The notes under the pieces are model-generated. The model was not told where the DNA came from. It did not search any database and saw only the letters and a program-made list of their open reading frames with translations. Source: an uncultured Clostridia bacterium (lineage in GTDB: Bacteria > Bacillota > Clostridia > Christensenellales > UBA1242). From it: a DNA stretch of 39,077 nucleotides. The stretch's first letter is position 1; each line of letters opens with the position of its first letter. Both the position numbers and the translations under genes were made by a program. The stretch lies in NCBI GenBank assembly GCA_947626955.1, contig CANQUB010000010.1, forward strand, positions 1 through 39,077. Reading direction: 5' to 3'. Below are positions 1 through 10,521 of this stretch, in pieces.

Positions 1-1
1 A

Positions 2-1480
2 ATAGCCTGCATTATAGTGCTGGGGCTTGTTTCGGTTTTGCCTGTTTTAAAGTTTAAAGAGAAAAAGAGAGAAGAAAAGATAACCGATGAGATATACTAT
101 GCCGAACTCTATGCTGCCAGTGAGGACACAGGGGCAAGCACAGCCCCTGCCAGCCAAAAGGGCGGAGCAATATTTCTTGCTCCTAACACCACCTACAAGA
201 TGAAAGGTGGAAAGATACAGGGCAAGACAAAGAACTATGGCGGAGCGGTGTTTATATCCAGCGGAGCGACATTTATTATGGATGGCGGGACAATAAATGC
301 CTGCTCAGCAATTTATGGTGGGGGAATCTATGTTCAAGCCGGGGCCACTTGCATAATAAATGGCGGGAGCATAACAAGTTGCACAGCCTCCAAGGCCGGT
401 CCAGCCATCTATATTGAAAAGGGTGCCGAGTTCACTATAGACCCCAAAGCCAATGTGGATGAAAATGAAATTGTGGACAAGAACTTTGTGGCCGATGTAA
501 GTGATGATACAATAGAGATAGGGGCAAAGGGCTCAGGTCTACGCCTTCATTATTTGTATTTTGGTTCGTACCCCCAAACCTTTGTCGGCACAACCATGAA
601 CACCACGCTAGAAAATTGGTTCAATTCTAAAAACCCAACAAAAATACAAGAATATTCTCAAAAAAGACGTAAAAACTCAACATCAACCACTGAAATTTCA
701 ACTTTTACGTCCTATATGTACACCGATGGAAACATTTACGCTAGAGGAAAGAGTCACTTTGCTCCAGTAGCAAATGGAGCGAAATCTGCCCCATATAAAG
801 ATGGCACTCCAGGAACTGAACAAAACGATATAGCATGGTTTAAGGTTGAACCAATAAGGTGGGTAATCTTAAACTACGACAAGTGGAAAGCAGGTACAGA
901 AAATATAGAAATTTTAAGTGAAGAAGTATTAACTCAGGGTATATCCATTGGGGGCTCGGGGGAGATTTATTGGAAAGATGCATGGATAAGAGAATGGCTT
1001 AATTCAGAATTCTTAAATTCAGCCTTTAATGAAGAGGAAAGAGCAGGAATAGTAGTTTCTCATTTAAAAAACAATACCAAGAATGGAAATAATAGAGATC
1101 CAAATGACTCAAAATATGATTCTTATTATCCCTCAAGTTATGAAACTGATGATCAAATCTATTTAATGTTATATTATGATATATTTGGAGACAATAGTAC
1201 TTATCCGCTACGTGGGGATCCAGGGGGAGTACTGTACAATTCGAATAACTTAAGATGTGGCAGCCCGACTGACTATGCACTTATTCAAGGTTCTGCAGGT
1301 GATATAGATCTAGAATATGAGACAAACAATCGTGTTGGAACTGTGATGTGGTGGTTGAGATCTGCATACACAGGTAGTGGTTCTTTTATGATTGAAGCAG
1401 TTGGTTGTCATGGTGGTAGTAGTGGATCGTCGGTTAATGGTGACCTCGGAATTCGTCCTGCAACGAGACTTGATATGTAA
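2..1480 (+). CDS. Secreted beta-helix plus DUF6273 protein, 5' partial
   Basis: The frame is open to the left edge, so the true start lies outside the window; the GTG at 17 is internal. The visible N-terminus is a hydrophobic stretch (signal peptide or membrane anchor) followed by basic residues. Next come short glycine-rich repeats with a GGAIF / GGAVF / GGGIY pattern alternating with GG(K/T/S)I segments, typical of a right-handed beta-helix. The C-terminal two thirds match the DUF6273 pattern: FGSYPQT, a WF.VEPIRW strand, LSEEVL, REWLNS.F..AF, and a terminal GIRPA. It is clearly paralogous to the gene at 37467-38870. Role unknown; cell-surface or secreted by inference. It is followed directly by intergenic repeat modules. 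Confidence 0.85.
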   Translation: MACIIVLGLVSVLPVLKFKEKKREEKITDEIYYAELYAASEDTGASTAPASQKGGAIFLAPNTTYKMKGGKIQGKTKNYGGAVFISSGATFIMDGGTINACSAIYGGGIYVQAGATCIINGGSITSCTASKAGPAIYIEKGAEFTIDPKANVDENEIVDKNFVADVSDDTIEIGAKGSGLRLHYLYFGSYPQTFVGTTMNTTLENWFNSKNPTKIQEYSQKRRKNSTSTTEISTFTSYMYTDGNIYARGKSHFAPVANGAKSAPYKDGTPGTEQNDIAWFKVEPIRWVILNYDKWKAGTENIEILSEEVLTQGISIGGSGEIYWKDAWIREWLNSEFLNSAFNEEERAGIVVSHLKNNTKNGNNRDPNDSKYDSYYPSSYETDDQIYLMLYYDIFGDNSTYPLRGDPGGVLYNSNNLRCGSPTDYALIQGSAGDIDLEYETNNRVGTVMWWLRSAYTGSGSFMIEAVGCHGGSSGSSVNGDLGIRPATRLDM

Positions 1481-1800
1481 ACCAGGCTGGAGGGAGTAAA
1501 CAACGTTGGTGGTCCTTTTTGGACCAGTTTCCTCCGTCGAGGGGGATCCAAGATGGTGACAAGGGCTAAGAAAAAAGGTTGCCCGCCAAATTTGCAAGGA
1601 CCCCCGACAAGCGAGTTTACGAGCTTGGTGGGGAGAGGAGAAGCCAAGCGATTGCAGGTGGCAAACTTCGTTAGAAGTTTGCTAACAATTGAGCTTGAGC
1701 TTCGACGAGGTCACGGGCGTTCTTCTTTCGACGCTCTTGTTATCATATTCGCCTTAGGTGCGGCGAGTTGTGCTGCATCGCAAGCGATGCGGCACTAAAA
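1481..1800 (-). repeat. Composite intergenic repeat block 1
   Basis: Gene-free stretch built from modules found elsewhere in the window. Read on the minus strand it has a partial left arm of the long hairpin element (about 1715-1765), then a segment with a hairpin ending in CTCCTCTCCCCACC (1628-1706). That segment is nearly identical, in opposite orientation, to 39003-39077. A small hairpin (1510-1526) directly follows the DUF6273 stop and could be its terminator. The open frame at 1553-1798 lies in this repeat and is not considered a gene. Confidence 0.75.
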
Positions 1801-1817
1801 TTTTTCATTTTTCATTT
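1801..1817. repeat. TTTTTCA heptad tandem repeat
   Basis: Two and a half units of TTTTTCA. The same unit occurs in reverse at 33723-33743, and a related TTTTCAC series lies at 29853-29889. Function unknown. Confidence 0.6.
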
Positions 1818-1847
1818 AAAAAAAATTAATTTTTTACCTCTCATTTA

Positions 1848-1876
1848 TTGACAGACAAAAAGGGCTGTGATATTAT
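1848..1876 (+). promoter_or_regulatory. rpoB promoter
   Basis: A perfect -35 TTGACA (1848-1853), a 17-bp spacer and -10 TATTAT (1871-1876). Transcription would start near 1883, giving a leader of about 195 nt before rpoB. No rplJ/rplL gene precedes rpoB here, so this looks like the main promoter of the rpoBC operon. Confidence 0.75.
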
Positions 1877-1983
1877 ATTGTAGTTTACTATGAAGTATTA
1901 TCGCTTTTTGCCACCTTTTTCGGCTCTAAGTGGGGGATTAGTTGAGATTGAATAAGGCTTTTTAATATAATAATAAATTAACT

Positions 1984-2014
1984 AAACCATATAGGCATGG
2001 TTTGGGCTTTTTTT
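1984..2014 (+). terminator. Possible attenuator in rpoB leader
   Basis: A 7-bp stem (AAACCAT / ATGGTTT, 1984-2003) followed by GGGC and seven T (2008-2014). It lies between the promoter at 1848-1876 and the rpoB start, so it is placed to attenuate the operon. The stem is weak and separated from the T run by four bases, so a chance hairpin is possible. Confidence 0.4.
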
Positions 2015-2078
2015 GTGCAATCGAACTATCAAATAATACGGAAACATACTAACGAAACATTTTTTGTTTGGAGGGTTT

Positions 2079-5000
2079 ATGGCAGGCTCTAAAAATGTCA
2101 ATCTAAAAAAGGTAAAGTACGGCAAAGACTACCGCTACAAGTTTGGCAATATCGACGAAGTGCTTGATATTCCTTATCTTGTTGAGGTGCAGAAAAACAG
2201 CTATCAAAACTTTATCACAAAGGGTATTCGTGATGTTCTTCGTGATTTTTCACCAATCACCGATACCGACAACCTGAACCGTGGTGACGGAAGAGAAGAA
2301 GCAAAGGACTCTAGAGTGGAGCTACACTTTTTGGATCACTCGGTTTCGGGAACCCCTAAATATACAGAGGAGGAGTGCCGTAGCCGTGACGCAACATATT
2401 CGCTTCCACTAAAAGTCAAAGTCCGCCTTATCTACAAAGAGACTGGCGAAGTTGTCGACCAAGAAGTTTTCATGGGCGATATTCCTGTCATGACCGACAA
2501 TGGCTCATTTATCATCAATGGTGCTGAGCGTGCAGTTGTCAGCCAGCTGGTTCGTTCACCTGGTGTTTACTGCAAAGAGGGTCTAAACAAGACAGGTAAC
2601 TTTGTTACCACAACTTCTATCATGCCTCATCGTGGTGCATGGATAGACTTTGAGGAAGACACAAACGGCGTTTTGTGGGTACACGTTGACCGCACTCGTA
2701 AGATGATCGCCACCATCTTCCTTCGCGCACTTGGCCTTGGCTCCGATCAAGCCCTGCTCGAGGCTTTCGAGAACAACCCAACCATTGTAAAGACCATTGA
2801 AAAAGACTACACCAAGAGCGAAGATGAAGCCTTGGTTGAAATGAGCAAGAGACTTCGCCCAGGAGAAGTACTCAACCTTAGAGCCATAAAGAAAAACCTT
2901 GAAAAGATGTTCTACTCAACCCGTAGATACGACGTATCGGTGGTTGGTAGATACAAATACAACCAAAAGCTATCGGTGGCCAACCGTATAACCGGCCGCA
3001 CCCTTGCCGAAGATGTAAAGGTTAAAAACAAAGTCCTTGCATCGGCTGGTGAAGTGGTTGACGAAACCACAGCATGGGCCATCCAAAACGCCGGCGTAAA
3101 CCGCGTTGTGGTTGAGGGTGAGAAAGGGCCATTTGCCATTGTTGGTAACAACCGCGTTGACCTTAAGGCATACCTTGGTTTCAATCCACCTGAGGCTGAA
3201 CTTGACGATCTTGTTCACCTTCCAACCCTGCTTGAAATTTTAAAGGGACTAAAGACCAACGAAGAAAAGAAACAGGCCATTATCGACAACCGCGACGTGC
3301 TTGTTGGAAGAAACATGGTGTTTGACGACATTTTGTCAGCCGTAAACTACCACTTGTCACTAAAAGAGGGACTTGGCAGCTTTGACGATGTCGATCACCT
3401 TGGCAACCGCCGCATTAAGACTGTTGGTGAACTTTTGACCGCTCAGTTCTTCATTGGTATGGCAAGGCTTGAAAGGGTCATCTCCGAAAGAATGCAGGTG
3501 CAAAACCTTGCCGAGACCAGCCCTAACTCACTTATTAACGTTCGTCCTGTATCGGCAGCCATTCGTGAGTTCTTTGGCTCATCGCAAATGTCGCAGTTCA
3601 TGGAGCAAACCAACCCAATCGCTTCGCTTACTCACAAGAGAAAGGTTTCCTCGCTTGGACCTGGAGCGCTAACTCGTGATCGTGCCGGCTTCGACGTTCG
3701 TGACGTGCACTACACCCACTATGGTCGTCTATGCCCTAACGAAACCCCTGAAGGCCAAAACATCGGTCTTATCAACTCGCTTGCAACCTATGCAAAGGTA
3801 AACAAGTACGGCTTCATCGAAGCTCCTTACCGCAAGGTTGATAAAAAGACGGGCAAACTGACAAATGAAATTGTCTACATGACCGCAGACAAAGAAGAGA
3901 AATATGTAGTGGCTCAGGCTAACGAGCCGCTAACCCCTGAAAAGACTTTTGCCAACGAGAGAGTAACCTGCCGAAAGAAGGGTGAGATTGAAGAGTTCCC
4001 TCGTGACCAAGTCGACTACATGGACGTTTCGCCAAAAGAGCTTGTATCCATTGCTACCACTCTTGTTCCATTCATTGAGAACGATAACGCCACCCGTGCC
4101 ATGCTTGCAAGTAACATGCAACGCCAGGCCGTACCTTTGGTTAGAACCGAAGCCCCTATCGTGGCAACTGGTGTTGAGCACAAGATTGCTGTAGACAGCG
4201 GCGTGGTTATAGTTGCCAAGAACGCTGGAACAGTTAAATATGTTTCGGGCGACAAGATAATCATCGAGACAGCCGAGGGCGACGATGAATATCATCTAAC
4301 CTCATTTGTCCGCTCAAATAACGGCACTTGTATGCGTCAGCACCCAATCGTAACTCACGGTGAAAAGGTCAACAAGGGCGACGTCATTGCCGACGGCCCT
4401 GCAACCTGCAACGGTGAGCTGTCCATTGGTAAGAACATACTCGTGGCCTTCATGCCTTGGGAAGGATACAACTTCGAGGACGCTATCCTTATTAGTGAAG
4501 AGCTTGTCCGTGACGACGTTTTGACCTCTATCCACATCGAGGAATACGAGATTGATGCTCGCGACACCAAGCTTGGACCTGAGGACATCACTCGAGACAT
4601 CCCTAACCTTGGCGACGAGGCACTTCACGACCTTGACGAAAACGGTATCATCCGCATCGGTGCCGAGGTTGTTCCAGGCGACATACTTGTCGGTAAGGTT
4701 ACACCAAAGGGAGAAACCGAGTTGACCCCTGAGGAAAGACTACTTCGTGCCATCTTTGGTGAAAAGGCGCGTGAAGTTCGAGACACCTCGCTGCGTGTTC
4801 AACATGGTGAAGGCGGCGTGGTTGTAGACGTTAAAGTCTTCACTCGTGAAAACAAAGACGAGCTTGGAACGGGCGTCAATAAAGTTGTTAGAGTCTACAT
4901 CGCTCAAATGCGTAAGATGAGCGTGGGCGACAAGATGTCAGGTCGTCACGGTAACAAGGGCGTTGTTTCGAGAATACTTCCTGTTGAAGATATGCCATTC

Positions 5001-5807
5001 TTACCTGACGGAACTCCAATACAAATTATCCTTAACCCACTTGGCGTGCCTAGCCGTATGAACATCGGTCAGTTGTTTGAAACTCACCTTGGACTTGTTG
5101 CCAAGATGCTCAACTGGAAAGTGGCCACCCCAGTATTCGACGGGGCTAAGCAAGACGACATCGCTCAGCTTTTGAAAGAGAACAACCTTCCAGAAGACGG
5201 AAAGATGCAACTATATGACGGACGTACTGGTATGCCATTTGAAAACCGTGCAACCGTTGGTTATATGTATATGCTAAAGCTGCATCACCTGGTTGACGAT
5301 AAGATGCACGCTCGTTCGACCGGTCCATACTCACTTGTAACCCAGCAGCCACTTGGTGGTAAAGCACAGTTCGGTGGACAGAGGTTTGGTGAAATGGAAG
5401 TTTGGGCACTCGAGGCCTATGGCGCTGCCAACCTGCTGCAAGAAATGCTGACCGTTAAGTCAGACGACGTTGTGGGAAGACTTAAGACCTACGAGAGCAT
5501 TGTAAAGAACGAAAACGTAACCGAGCCAGGTATCCCAGAAAGCTTTAAAGTCCTTATCAAAGAGCTTCAAGGTCTTGCACTCGACATCAAAGTCCTCACC
5601 GAAGACAAGCAAGAGATTGGGCTTAAAGACATTGTCGAAGACGACCGTGACTTGCCAGACTTCAGGCAAGAGAAGAAGAAGGCTCAAGAAGAAATTGATG
5701 TCAATCTCGACGAGATCACATCTGACGACTTGGGCGAGAGCGTCTACGATCCTGATGAGGGTGCAAATGACGCTAGTGACCTATTTGATTTCGATGACGA
5801 GTTTTAA
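2079..5807 (+). CDS. rpoB: DNA-directed RNA polymerase subunit beta
   Basis: Beta subunit of the core RNA polymerase, 1242 residues, full length for Bacillota. ATG at 2079 is chosen because GGAGG lies at 2070-2074; the upstream TTG at 2064 would place that site inside the gene. The rifampicin-pocket segment [14 protein letters not shown] and the following [12 protein letters not shown] are evident, as are the GEKARE.RD and the C-terminal [19 protein letters not shown] segments. The C-terminus is an acidic tail ending in FDFDDEF. Position 516 (E. coli numbering) is Glu instead of the usual Asp. rpoC follows after 20 bases in the same operon. Confidence 0.98.
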   Translation: MAGSKNVNLKKVKYGKDYRYKFGNIDEVLDIPYLVEVQKNSYQNFITKGIRDVLRDFSPITDTDNLNRGDGREEAKDSRVELHFLDHSVSGTPKYTEEECRSRDATYSLPLKVKVRLIYKETGEVVDQEVFMGDIPVMTDNGSFIINGAERAVVSQLVRSPGVYCKEGLNKTGNFVTTTSIMPHRGAWIDFEEDTNGVLWVHVDRTRKMIATIFLRALGLGSDQALLEAFENNPTIVKTIEKDYTKSEDEALVEMSKRLRPGEVLNLRAIKKNLEKMFYSTRRYDVSVVGRYKYNQKLSVANRITGRTLAEDVKVKNKVLASAGEVVDETTAWAIQNAGVNRVVVEGEKGPFAIVGNNRVDLKAYLGFNPPEAELDDLVHLPTLLEILKGLKTNEEKKQAIIDNRDVLVGRNMVFDDILSAVNYHLSLKEGLGSFDDVDHLGNRRIKTVGELLTAQFFIGMARLERVISERMQVQNLAETSPNSLINVRPVSAAIREFFGSSQMSQFMEQTNPIASLTHKRKVSSLGPGALTRDRAGFDVRDVHYTHYGRLCPNETPEGQNIGLINSLATYAKVNKYGFIEAPYRKVDKKTGKLTNEIVYMTADKEEKYVVAQANEPLTPEKTFANERVTCRKKGEIEEFPRDQVDYMDVSPKELVSIATTLVPFIENDNATRAMLASNMQRQAVPLVRTEAPIVATGVEHKIAVDSGVVIVAKNAGTVKYVSGDKIIIETAEGDDEYHLTSFVRSNNGTCMRQHPIVTHGEKVNKGDVIADGPATCNGELSIGKNILVAFMPWEGYNFEDAILISEELVRDDVLTSIHIEEYEIDARDTKLGPEDITRDIPNLGDEALHDLDENGIIRIGAEVVPGDILVGKVTPKGETELTPEERLLRAIFGEKAREVRDTSLRVQHGEGGVVVDVKVFTRENKDELGTGVNKVVRVYIAQMRKMSVGDKMSGRHGNKGVVSRILPVEDMPFLPDGTPIQIILNPLGVPSRMNIGQLFETHLGLVAKMLNWKVATPVFDGAKQDDIAQLLKENNLPEDGKMQLYDGRTGMPFENRATVGYMYMLKLHHLVDDKMHARSTGPYSLVTQQPLGGKAQFGGQRFGEMEVWALEAYGAANLLQEMLTVKSDDVVGRLKTYESIVKNENVTEPGIPESFKVLIKELQGLALDIKVLTEDKQEIGLKDIVEDDRDLPDFRQEKKKAQEEIDVNLDEITSDDLGESVYDPDEGANDASDLFDFDDEF

Positions 5808-5827
5808 TAAATTAAGGGGAGAAAAAT

Positions 5828-8800
5828 ATGTTTGAATTAAATAATTTCGATTCCATACAAATTGGTCTTGCCAGTCCTGAAAAGATTCGTGAGTGGTCTT
5901 ATGGTGAGGTAACCAAGCCCGAGACCATAAACTATCGAACTCAAAAACCTGAGCGAGATGGACTTTTTTGCGAAAGAATCTTCGGACCAACCAAAGACTG
6001 GGAATGTCATTGCGGAAAGTATAAGAGAATAAGATATAAGGGCGTCATCTGCGACAAGTGCGGCGTTGAAGTTACCCGTGCAAAAGTTCGTCGTGAAAGA
6101 ATGGGCCACATCGAACTTGTTTCGCCTGTTTCGCACATTTGGTATTTCAAGGGCGTGCCTTCAAGAATTGGTACACTTCTAGATATGCCACTTAAGGCAC
6201 TTGAGCAAGTGCTCTACTTCACATCCTTCGTGGTTGTTGACCCTGGCACTACCGACCTTGAATACAAGCAAATTCTAAACGACCGCGAATATCGTGAAAA
6301 TGTAGAAAAGTACGGACCAAAGTCCTTCCGTGCTGGCATGGGTGCTGAGGTCATCAAAGAGCTTTTGTCCAAAGTGGACATCGAGGCTGAGGCCAAGGCC
6401 GTAAGAGAGATTGTAAATAACTCTAAGGGCCAAAAGAAGTTCAACGCTTCAAAGAAGCTTCGCCTTCTTGAGGCCTTCCGCCGTACGGGTGCAAAGCCTG
6501 AGTGGATGATCCTTGATGTAATTCCAGTAATTCCACCTGAGCTTCGTCCTATGGTTCCGCTTGATGGCGGTAGGTTTGCAACCAGCGACCTAAACGACCT
6601 CTACAGGCGTGTCATCAACCGTAACAACCGCCTTAAAAAGCTCATTGAGCTTGGAGCCCCAGACATCATTATCCGTAACGAAAAGAGAATGCTGCAAGAG
6701 GCTGTCGATGCACTTATAGACAACGGCCGTCGCGGCAAGGCCATCTCGGGAGCAGGAAACCGCGAGCTCAAATCGCTTTCGGGGCTGCTTCGAGGAAAGC
6801 AAGGCCGCTTCCGTCAAAACCTACTTGGTAAGCGTGTTGACTACTCAGGCCGTTCGGTTATCGTTGTTGGGCCTAGCCTAAAGATCTATCAGTGCGGTCT
6901 TCCTAAGGAAATGGCTCTTGAGCTGTTCAAGCCATTTGTAATGAAGAGACTTGTAGACCTCAACCAGTCGCACAACATCAAGAGTGCAAAGCGTGTGGTT
7001 GAGCGTGCAAGGCCAGTAGTTTGGGACGTCTTGGAAGATGTCATCAAAGACCACCCAGTTTTGTTAAACCGTGCGCCTACTCTTCACAGACTTTCCATCC
7101 AGGCCTACGAGCCAGTGCTTGTTGAAGGCCGTGCCATGAAGCTTCACCCACTAGCCTGCCCAGCTTTCAACGCCGACTTCGACGGTGACCAAATGGCTGT
7201 CCATGTGCCTCTTTCGGTAGAAGCACAGGCCGAGGCAAGGTTCTTGATGCTTGCATCAAACAACATTCTAAAGCCTTCGGACGGCGAGCCTATCCCAGTA
7301 CCTTCGCAAGACATGATCATTGGTAACTACTACCTAACCTTCGAAAACGAGGGAGAAAAGGGTGAGGGAATGGTGTTCTCGTCACCAGACGAAGCTGTAA
7401 TGGCCTATGAAAACGGACTTGTAACCTTGCACAGCAAAATTGTGGTACGTGTTCAAAAGGAAATTGACGGCGTGGTTCACACCGGAAGAATCCCTACCAC
7501 CGTTGGTAAGATTATCTTCAACCGCATTTTGCCTGAGGGAATTGGCCTCATTAAGAGAGAGACCCCTGAGGATATGCTTAAATTCGAGGTTGACTACCCA
7601 GTTGGCAAAAAGCAAATCAAAGCCATAATCAAGACTTGCTACGACAATCTTGGAGCAACCGAATGCGCAATCCTCTTGGATAAACTCAAAGAGACCGGCT
7701 TCAAGTATTCAACCATAGCCGGAATCACCGCCAACCTGTTTGACGTTAAGGTGGCTGCCGACCGTGAGCAGGTTACTGAAGAGGCCAACAAGCTTGCAAA
7801 CGTTGCAAAGACCCAGTACCGCCGTGGACTTATTACCGACGAGGAAAAGTCCAGCCGTATTTCTAACATTTGGAACGACGCTGTTAAAAAGATTGAAAAG
7901 TCGACCATGGACGTTTATGAGAAGACCAACCCACTAAAGATGATGGTTGACTCGGGTGCTCGTGGTAACGCTTCAAACATGTGCCAGCTGGCCGGAACCA
8001 TCGGTGTCATGGTGGCAACATCAGGAAAGATTATCGAAGTACCTATTCGTTCAAGCTACAAAGACGGGCTTTCGGTCATCGAATACTTTATTCAGACCCG
8101 TGGTGGTCGTAAAGGTATGGTCGACAAGGCGCTTAAAACCGCCGACGCCGGTTACCTTACCCGTAGGCTTGTCGACGTTGCACAAGAAGTTGTTGTCGAC
8201 GATGACGACTGCTTTGCAACCCTTGGCGAAAAGCCAAAAGGCATGGTGGTTTCGCCTATCTATGACGGAACAACCGTGCTTGAAAAACTTAGTGAAAGAA
8301 TCTCGGGTCGCTGCCCTGTAAACGACGTTGTCGACCCTAAGACAGGCGAAGTGCTTGCAAAGGCCAACGAGATGATCACCCCAACCCAGGCTAAGGCCAT
8401 CGAGGCTGCTGGAATAACCGAAGTTGAAATTCGTACAGTATTTACTTGCAAGAGCAAATACGGTGTTTGCGCTAAATGCTATGGCCGAAACATGGCTTCA
8501 AGAGACATGGTTGAAGTTGGCGAGGCTGTAGGTATCATTGCAGCACAGTCTATCGGTGAACCAGGAACTCAGCTTACCATGAACGTCTTCCACGCTGGTG
8601 GTACTGCTGCTGCAGAAGATATAACCATGGGTCTTCCAAGAGTTGAGGAAATCTTTGAGGCAAAAAAGCCAAAGGGCGTTGCTGTTATCAGCGAAGTCAA
8701 TGGTGAGGTCACCAAGATTGACGAAGTTAAGCAAATTATAACCATCTTATCTAGCGAGGGTGCTGAGATAACCTATCCAACACCATACGCTGCCAAGTTT

Positions 8801-9337
8801 AGAGTTAAGGTTGGCGACAAGGTTGAGCCTGGTTCGCAGCTCACCGAAGGTCCACTTAACCCACACGACATTCTTAAGACCAAGGGTGTCAAGGGCGTTC
8901 AAGACTACATGATGCGTGAAGTTCTTAAGGTTTATAAAAACAACTCGGTTGACGTTAACGACAAGCACATGGAAATTATCATCCGTCAAATGCTTAGAAA
9001 AGTTAAGGTCGAAGAGTCGGGCGACACCGATATGCTCCCAGGCGAGATAGTCGACATCTTCAAGTTCGAAGAGGAGAACGAGCGTGTCATTGCCAATGGT
9101 GGCGAGCCAGCAACATCAAAGCGTGTACTGCTCTCAATAACCAAGGCATCGCTTGAAACCGACAGCTTCTTGTCAGCCGCATCCTTCCAGGAGACTGTAA
9201 GAGTGCTGACCGATAGTGCAATCCGTGGAAAAGTTGACCCACTTGTTGGTCTAAAGGGCAACGTCATCATTGGTAAGCTTATCCCTGCGGGAACGGGATT
9301 GAGACGTTACCGTGAAATGACCCCGGTTTTAAAATAG
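5828..9337 (+). CDS. rpoC: DNA-directed RNA polymerase subunit beta'
   Basis: Beta' subunit, 1169 residues, slightly shorter than the usual 1200. An AGGGGAG ribosome site precedes the ATG. The catalytic magnesium loop NADFDGDQ is at about residues 448-455. The first zinc site (CHCGKYK ... CDKCGVE) is near the N-terminus. The second zinc site combines an upstream Cys (DDDDCFATL) with [11 protein letters not shown] at about 873-884. Bridge-helix and trigger-loop segments ([16 protein letters not shown]) are intact. The TAG stop is inside the left arm of a very long terminator hairpin (9331-9460). Confidence 0.98.
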   Translation: MFELNNFDSIQIGLASPEKIREWSYGEVTKPETINYRTQKPERDGLFCERIFGPTKDWECHCGKYKRIRYKGVICDKCGVEVTRAKVRRERMGHIELVSPVSHIWYFKGVPSRIGTLLDMPLKALEQVLYFTSFVVVDPGTTDLEYKQILNDREYRENVEKYGPKSFRAGMGAEVIKELLSKVDIEAEAKAVREIVNNSKGQKKFNASKKLRLLEAFRRTGAKPEWMILDVIPVIPPELRPMVPLDGGRFATSDLNDLYRRVINRNNRLKKLIELGAPDIIIRNEKRMLQEAVDALIDNGRRGKAISGAGNRELKSLSGLLRGKQGRFRQNLLGKRVDYSGRSVIVVGPSLKIYQCGLPKEMALELFKPFVMKRLVDLNQSHNIKSAKRVVERARPVVWDVLEDVIKDHPVLLNRAPTLHRLSIQAYEPVLVEGRAMKLHPLACPAFNADFDGDQMAVHVPLSVEAQAEARFLMLASNNILKPSDGEPIPVPSQDMIIGNYYLTFENEGEKGEGMVFSSPDEAVMAYENGLVTLHSKIVVRVQKEIDGVVHTGRIPTTVGKIIFNRILPEGIGLIKRETPEDMLKFEVDYPVGKKQIKAIIKTCYDNLGATECAILLDKLKETGFKYSTIAGITANLFDVKVAADREQVTEEANKLANVAKTQYRRGLITDEEKSSRISNIWNDAVKKIEKSTMDVYEKTNPLKMMVDSGARGNASNMCQLAGTIGVMVATSGKIIEVPIRSSYKDGLSVIEYFIQTRGGRKGMVDKALKTADAGYLTRRLVDVAQEVVVDDDDCFATLGEKPKGMVVSPIYDGTTVLEKLSERISGRCPVNDVVDPKTGEVLAKANEMITPTQAKAIEAAGITEVEIRTVFTCKSKYGVCAKCYGRNMASRDMVEVGEAVGIIAAQSIGEPGTQLTMNVFHAGGTAAAEDITMGLPRVEEIFEAKKPKGVAVISEVNGEVTKIDEVKQIITILSSEGAEITYPTPYAAKFRVKVGDKVEPGSQLTEGPLNPHDILKTKGVKGVQDYMMREVLKVYKNNSVDVNDKHMEIIIRQMLRKVKVEESGDTDMLPGEIVDIFKFEEENERVIANGGEPATSKRVLLSITKASLETDSFLSAASFQETVRVLTDSAIRGKVDPLVGLKGNVIIGKLIPAGTGLRRYREMTPVLK

Positions 9338-9460
9338 GGCAAAAATTCCTCCACCAACTGCGTTTCTGCCGAGCAGAGCAAGACAGTCATTTATGCAAAT
9401 AAACTCCTGCCTTGACTCTACTCGTCGAGCCTTGTTGGTGGAGTTTTTTTGCCCTATTTT
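9331..9460 (+). terminator. rpoC terminator with inserted structured element
   Basis: The left arm 9331-9358 and the right arm 9434-9460 are complementary over about 25 bases, and the right arm contains a T run (9444-9450). The left arm covers the rpoC stop codon. Instead of a small loop the hairpin holds a 75-nt core (9359-9433) that is nearly identical to the core at 33489-33564 in the secA terminator, although the two outer arms are unrelated. The core itself folds as a long hairpin with a loop near TCATTTATG. Confidence 0.8.
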
Positions 9461-9483
9461 TGTTTAAACCCCAAGCCTGGATT

Positions 9484-9840
9484 TTTTCTTGTGCCTTGTT
9501 GTAGGTTGCGAGCGACTTGTCGCTCGCTCCCAATTCCCCGCACATAAGGCAACCTTTATAACAATAACATCGAAAACCGACATTTGGTGACCATATAGGT
9601 CTACCAAATGTCGGTTTTCTTCGTTCTTGTCACAAATCTTGCCTTATCTGCTGCTTTACAAGTCCAAATAGCTATTTGTTTACATCGTGAAAAAGTATCC
9701 GCTTTTAAACTAGAAAAAGAGGCGTCGTTTTTATTTGTTACTGGCGTCAGCGAGCTTCAAAGTCAAAATATGCGGTTGGCAATTTTGCCAACCGCATATT
9801 TTAAGTTGGGAGCGCGAGGGGTGATGACCCCTCGCAAAAA
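9484..9840 (+). repeat. Composite intergenic repeat block 2
   Basis: Gene-free region between rpoC and the HD gene. Modules in order: a GAGCGACTTGTCGCTCGCTCC hairpin (9506-9533, also at 33623-33650 and 38960-38987); a 104-nt long-hairpin element (9544-9647); a conserved tail (to about 9700); and a GCGTCAGC-to-CCCTCGCAAAA module (9744-9840) that holds a terminator-like hairpin (9765-9802) and a second hairpin GCGAGGGG/CCCCTCGC. The open frame at 9608-9925 is an artefact of this repeat. Confidence 0.8.
9544..9647 (+). repeat. Long-hairpin (MITE-like) element, copy A
   Basis: A 104-nt imperfect palindrome starting ATAAGGCAA and ending TTGCCTTAT, with a five-base central loop near 9593-9597. The second copy is at 37178-37280 in opposite orientation. 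Arm differences between copies are partly compensated (for example CCGAC/GTCGG here against CTGAC/GTCAG there), which suggests selection on the fold or gene conversion between the arms. Confidence 0.7.
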
Positions 9841-9868
9841 AACACAAATTCGTAACACAAAAAAATAC

Positions 9869-9897
9869 TTGCCTCTTTCACTGCTTCTTGGTATAAT
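9869..9897 (+). promoter_or_regulatory. Promoter of HD-gltX operon
   Basis: -35 TTGCCT (9869-9874), a 17-bp spacer and -10 TATAAT (9892-9897) with an extended TGG just before it. It lies immediately downstream of repeat block 2. Confidence 0.7.
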
Positions 9898-9921
9898 ATT
9901 TGCGAAAAAGAGGGATAAAAA

Positions 9922-10521
9922 ATGATAGATATCGAAGAAAACAAGGCTGAATTTTTGCGAATTGCACGCGAAAATATTCATCGTGACGGCCTAGAAGAGC
10001 TTTTAAAATTTTTGGAGAGCACCGACTTTTTTACCGCTCCGTGCTCGACCAAATTCCACTTGTGTGTACCCGGAGGGCTTTGCCAGCATTCGCTGAATGT
10101 CTACGACAGGCTCATTCGCCTTTGCATTGACGAATACGGCGAGGAGTTTAACGAGGAAAGCGTGGCCATTTGTGCGCTTTTTCACGACATTTGCAAAGCC
10201 TGCTACTACAAAACTGAGATGCGCAACGTTAAAGAGAACGGCGAATGGGTGCAAAAGCCATACTACACCGTGGACGACGCTCTTCCATACGGCCACGGCG
10301 AAAAGAGCGTGTATATTATCAATGGCTACATGAGGCTTAGCCGTGAAGAGGCCATGGCCATAAACTGGCACATGGGCGGGTTTGACTGCCGTGTTCAGGG
10401 TGGCTCGCACGCCTATGAGGCGGCGTATAGCAAATATAAATTCGCCGTGCTGATGCACATTGCCGACCTTGAGGCCACCTATATCGACGAGCAAAATACC
10501 GAGGGAGAAGATGATGAGTAA
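9922..10521 (+). CDS. HD-domain phosphohydrolase
   Basis: A 199-residue single HD domain. The first metal histidine is in QHSLNVYDR (about residue 55) and the HD doublet is in ALFHDICKA (about residue 88); a later conserved histidine lies in NWHMGG. HD proteins of this size hydrolyse phosphomonoester or nucleotide phosphate bonds; the substrate cannot be told here. An AGAGGG ribosome site precedes the ATG. The stop overlaps the start of gltX by 8 bases, so the two are translationally coupled, hinting at a housekeeping link to tRNA charging or nucleotide balance. Confidence 0.85.
   Translation: MIDIEENKAEFLRIARENIHRDGLEELLKFLESTDFFTAPCSTKFHLCVPGGLCQHSLNVYDRLIRLCIDEYGEEFNEESVAICALFHDICKACYYKTEMRNVKENGEWVQKPYYTVDDALPYGHGEKSVYIINGYMRLSREEAMAINWHMGGFDCRVQGGSHAYEAAYSKYKFAVLMHIADLEATYIDEQNTEGEDDE

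Noticed and set aside
1026..1480. Diversity-generating retroelement target in the DUF6273 C-terminus
   Set aside because: The GIRPA ending recalls C-type-lectin-like variable proteins, but no reverse transcriptase or template repeat is in the window and the two paralogues do not differ mainly at adenines.
1553..1798. 81-residue open frame after the first DUF6273 gene
   Set aside because: It lies wholly in repeat modules that recur elsewhere in different frames, with no ribosome site.
9608..9925. 105-residue open frame before the HD gene
   Set aside because: It crosses the long-hairpin element, a terminator hairpin and the HD promoter; no coding pattern.
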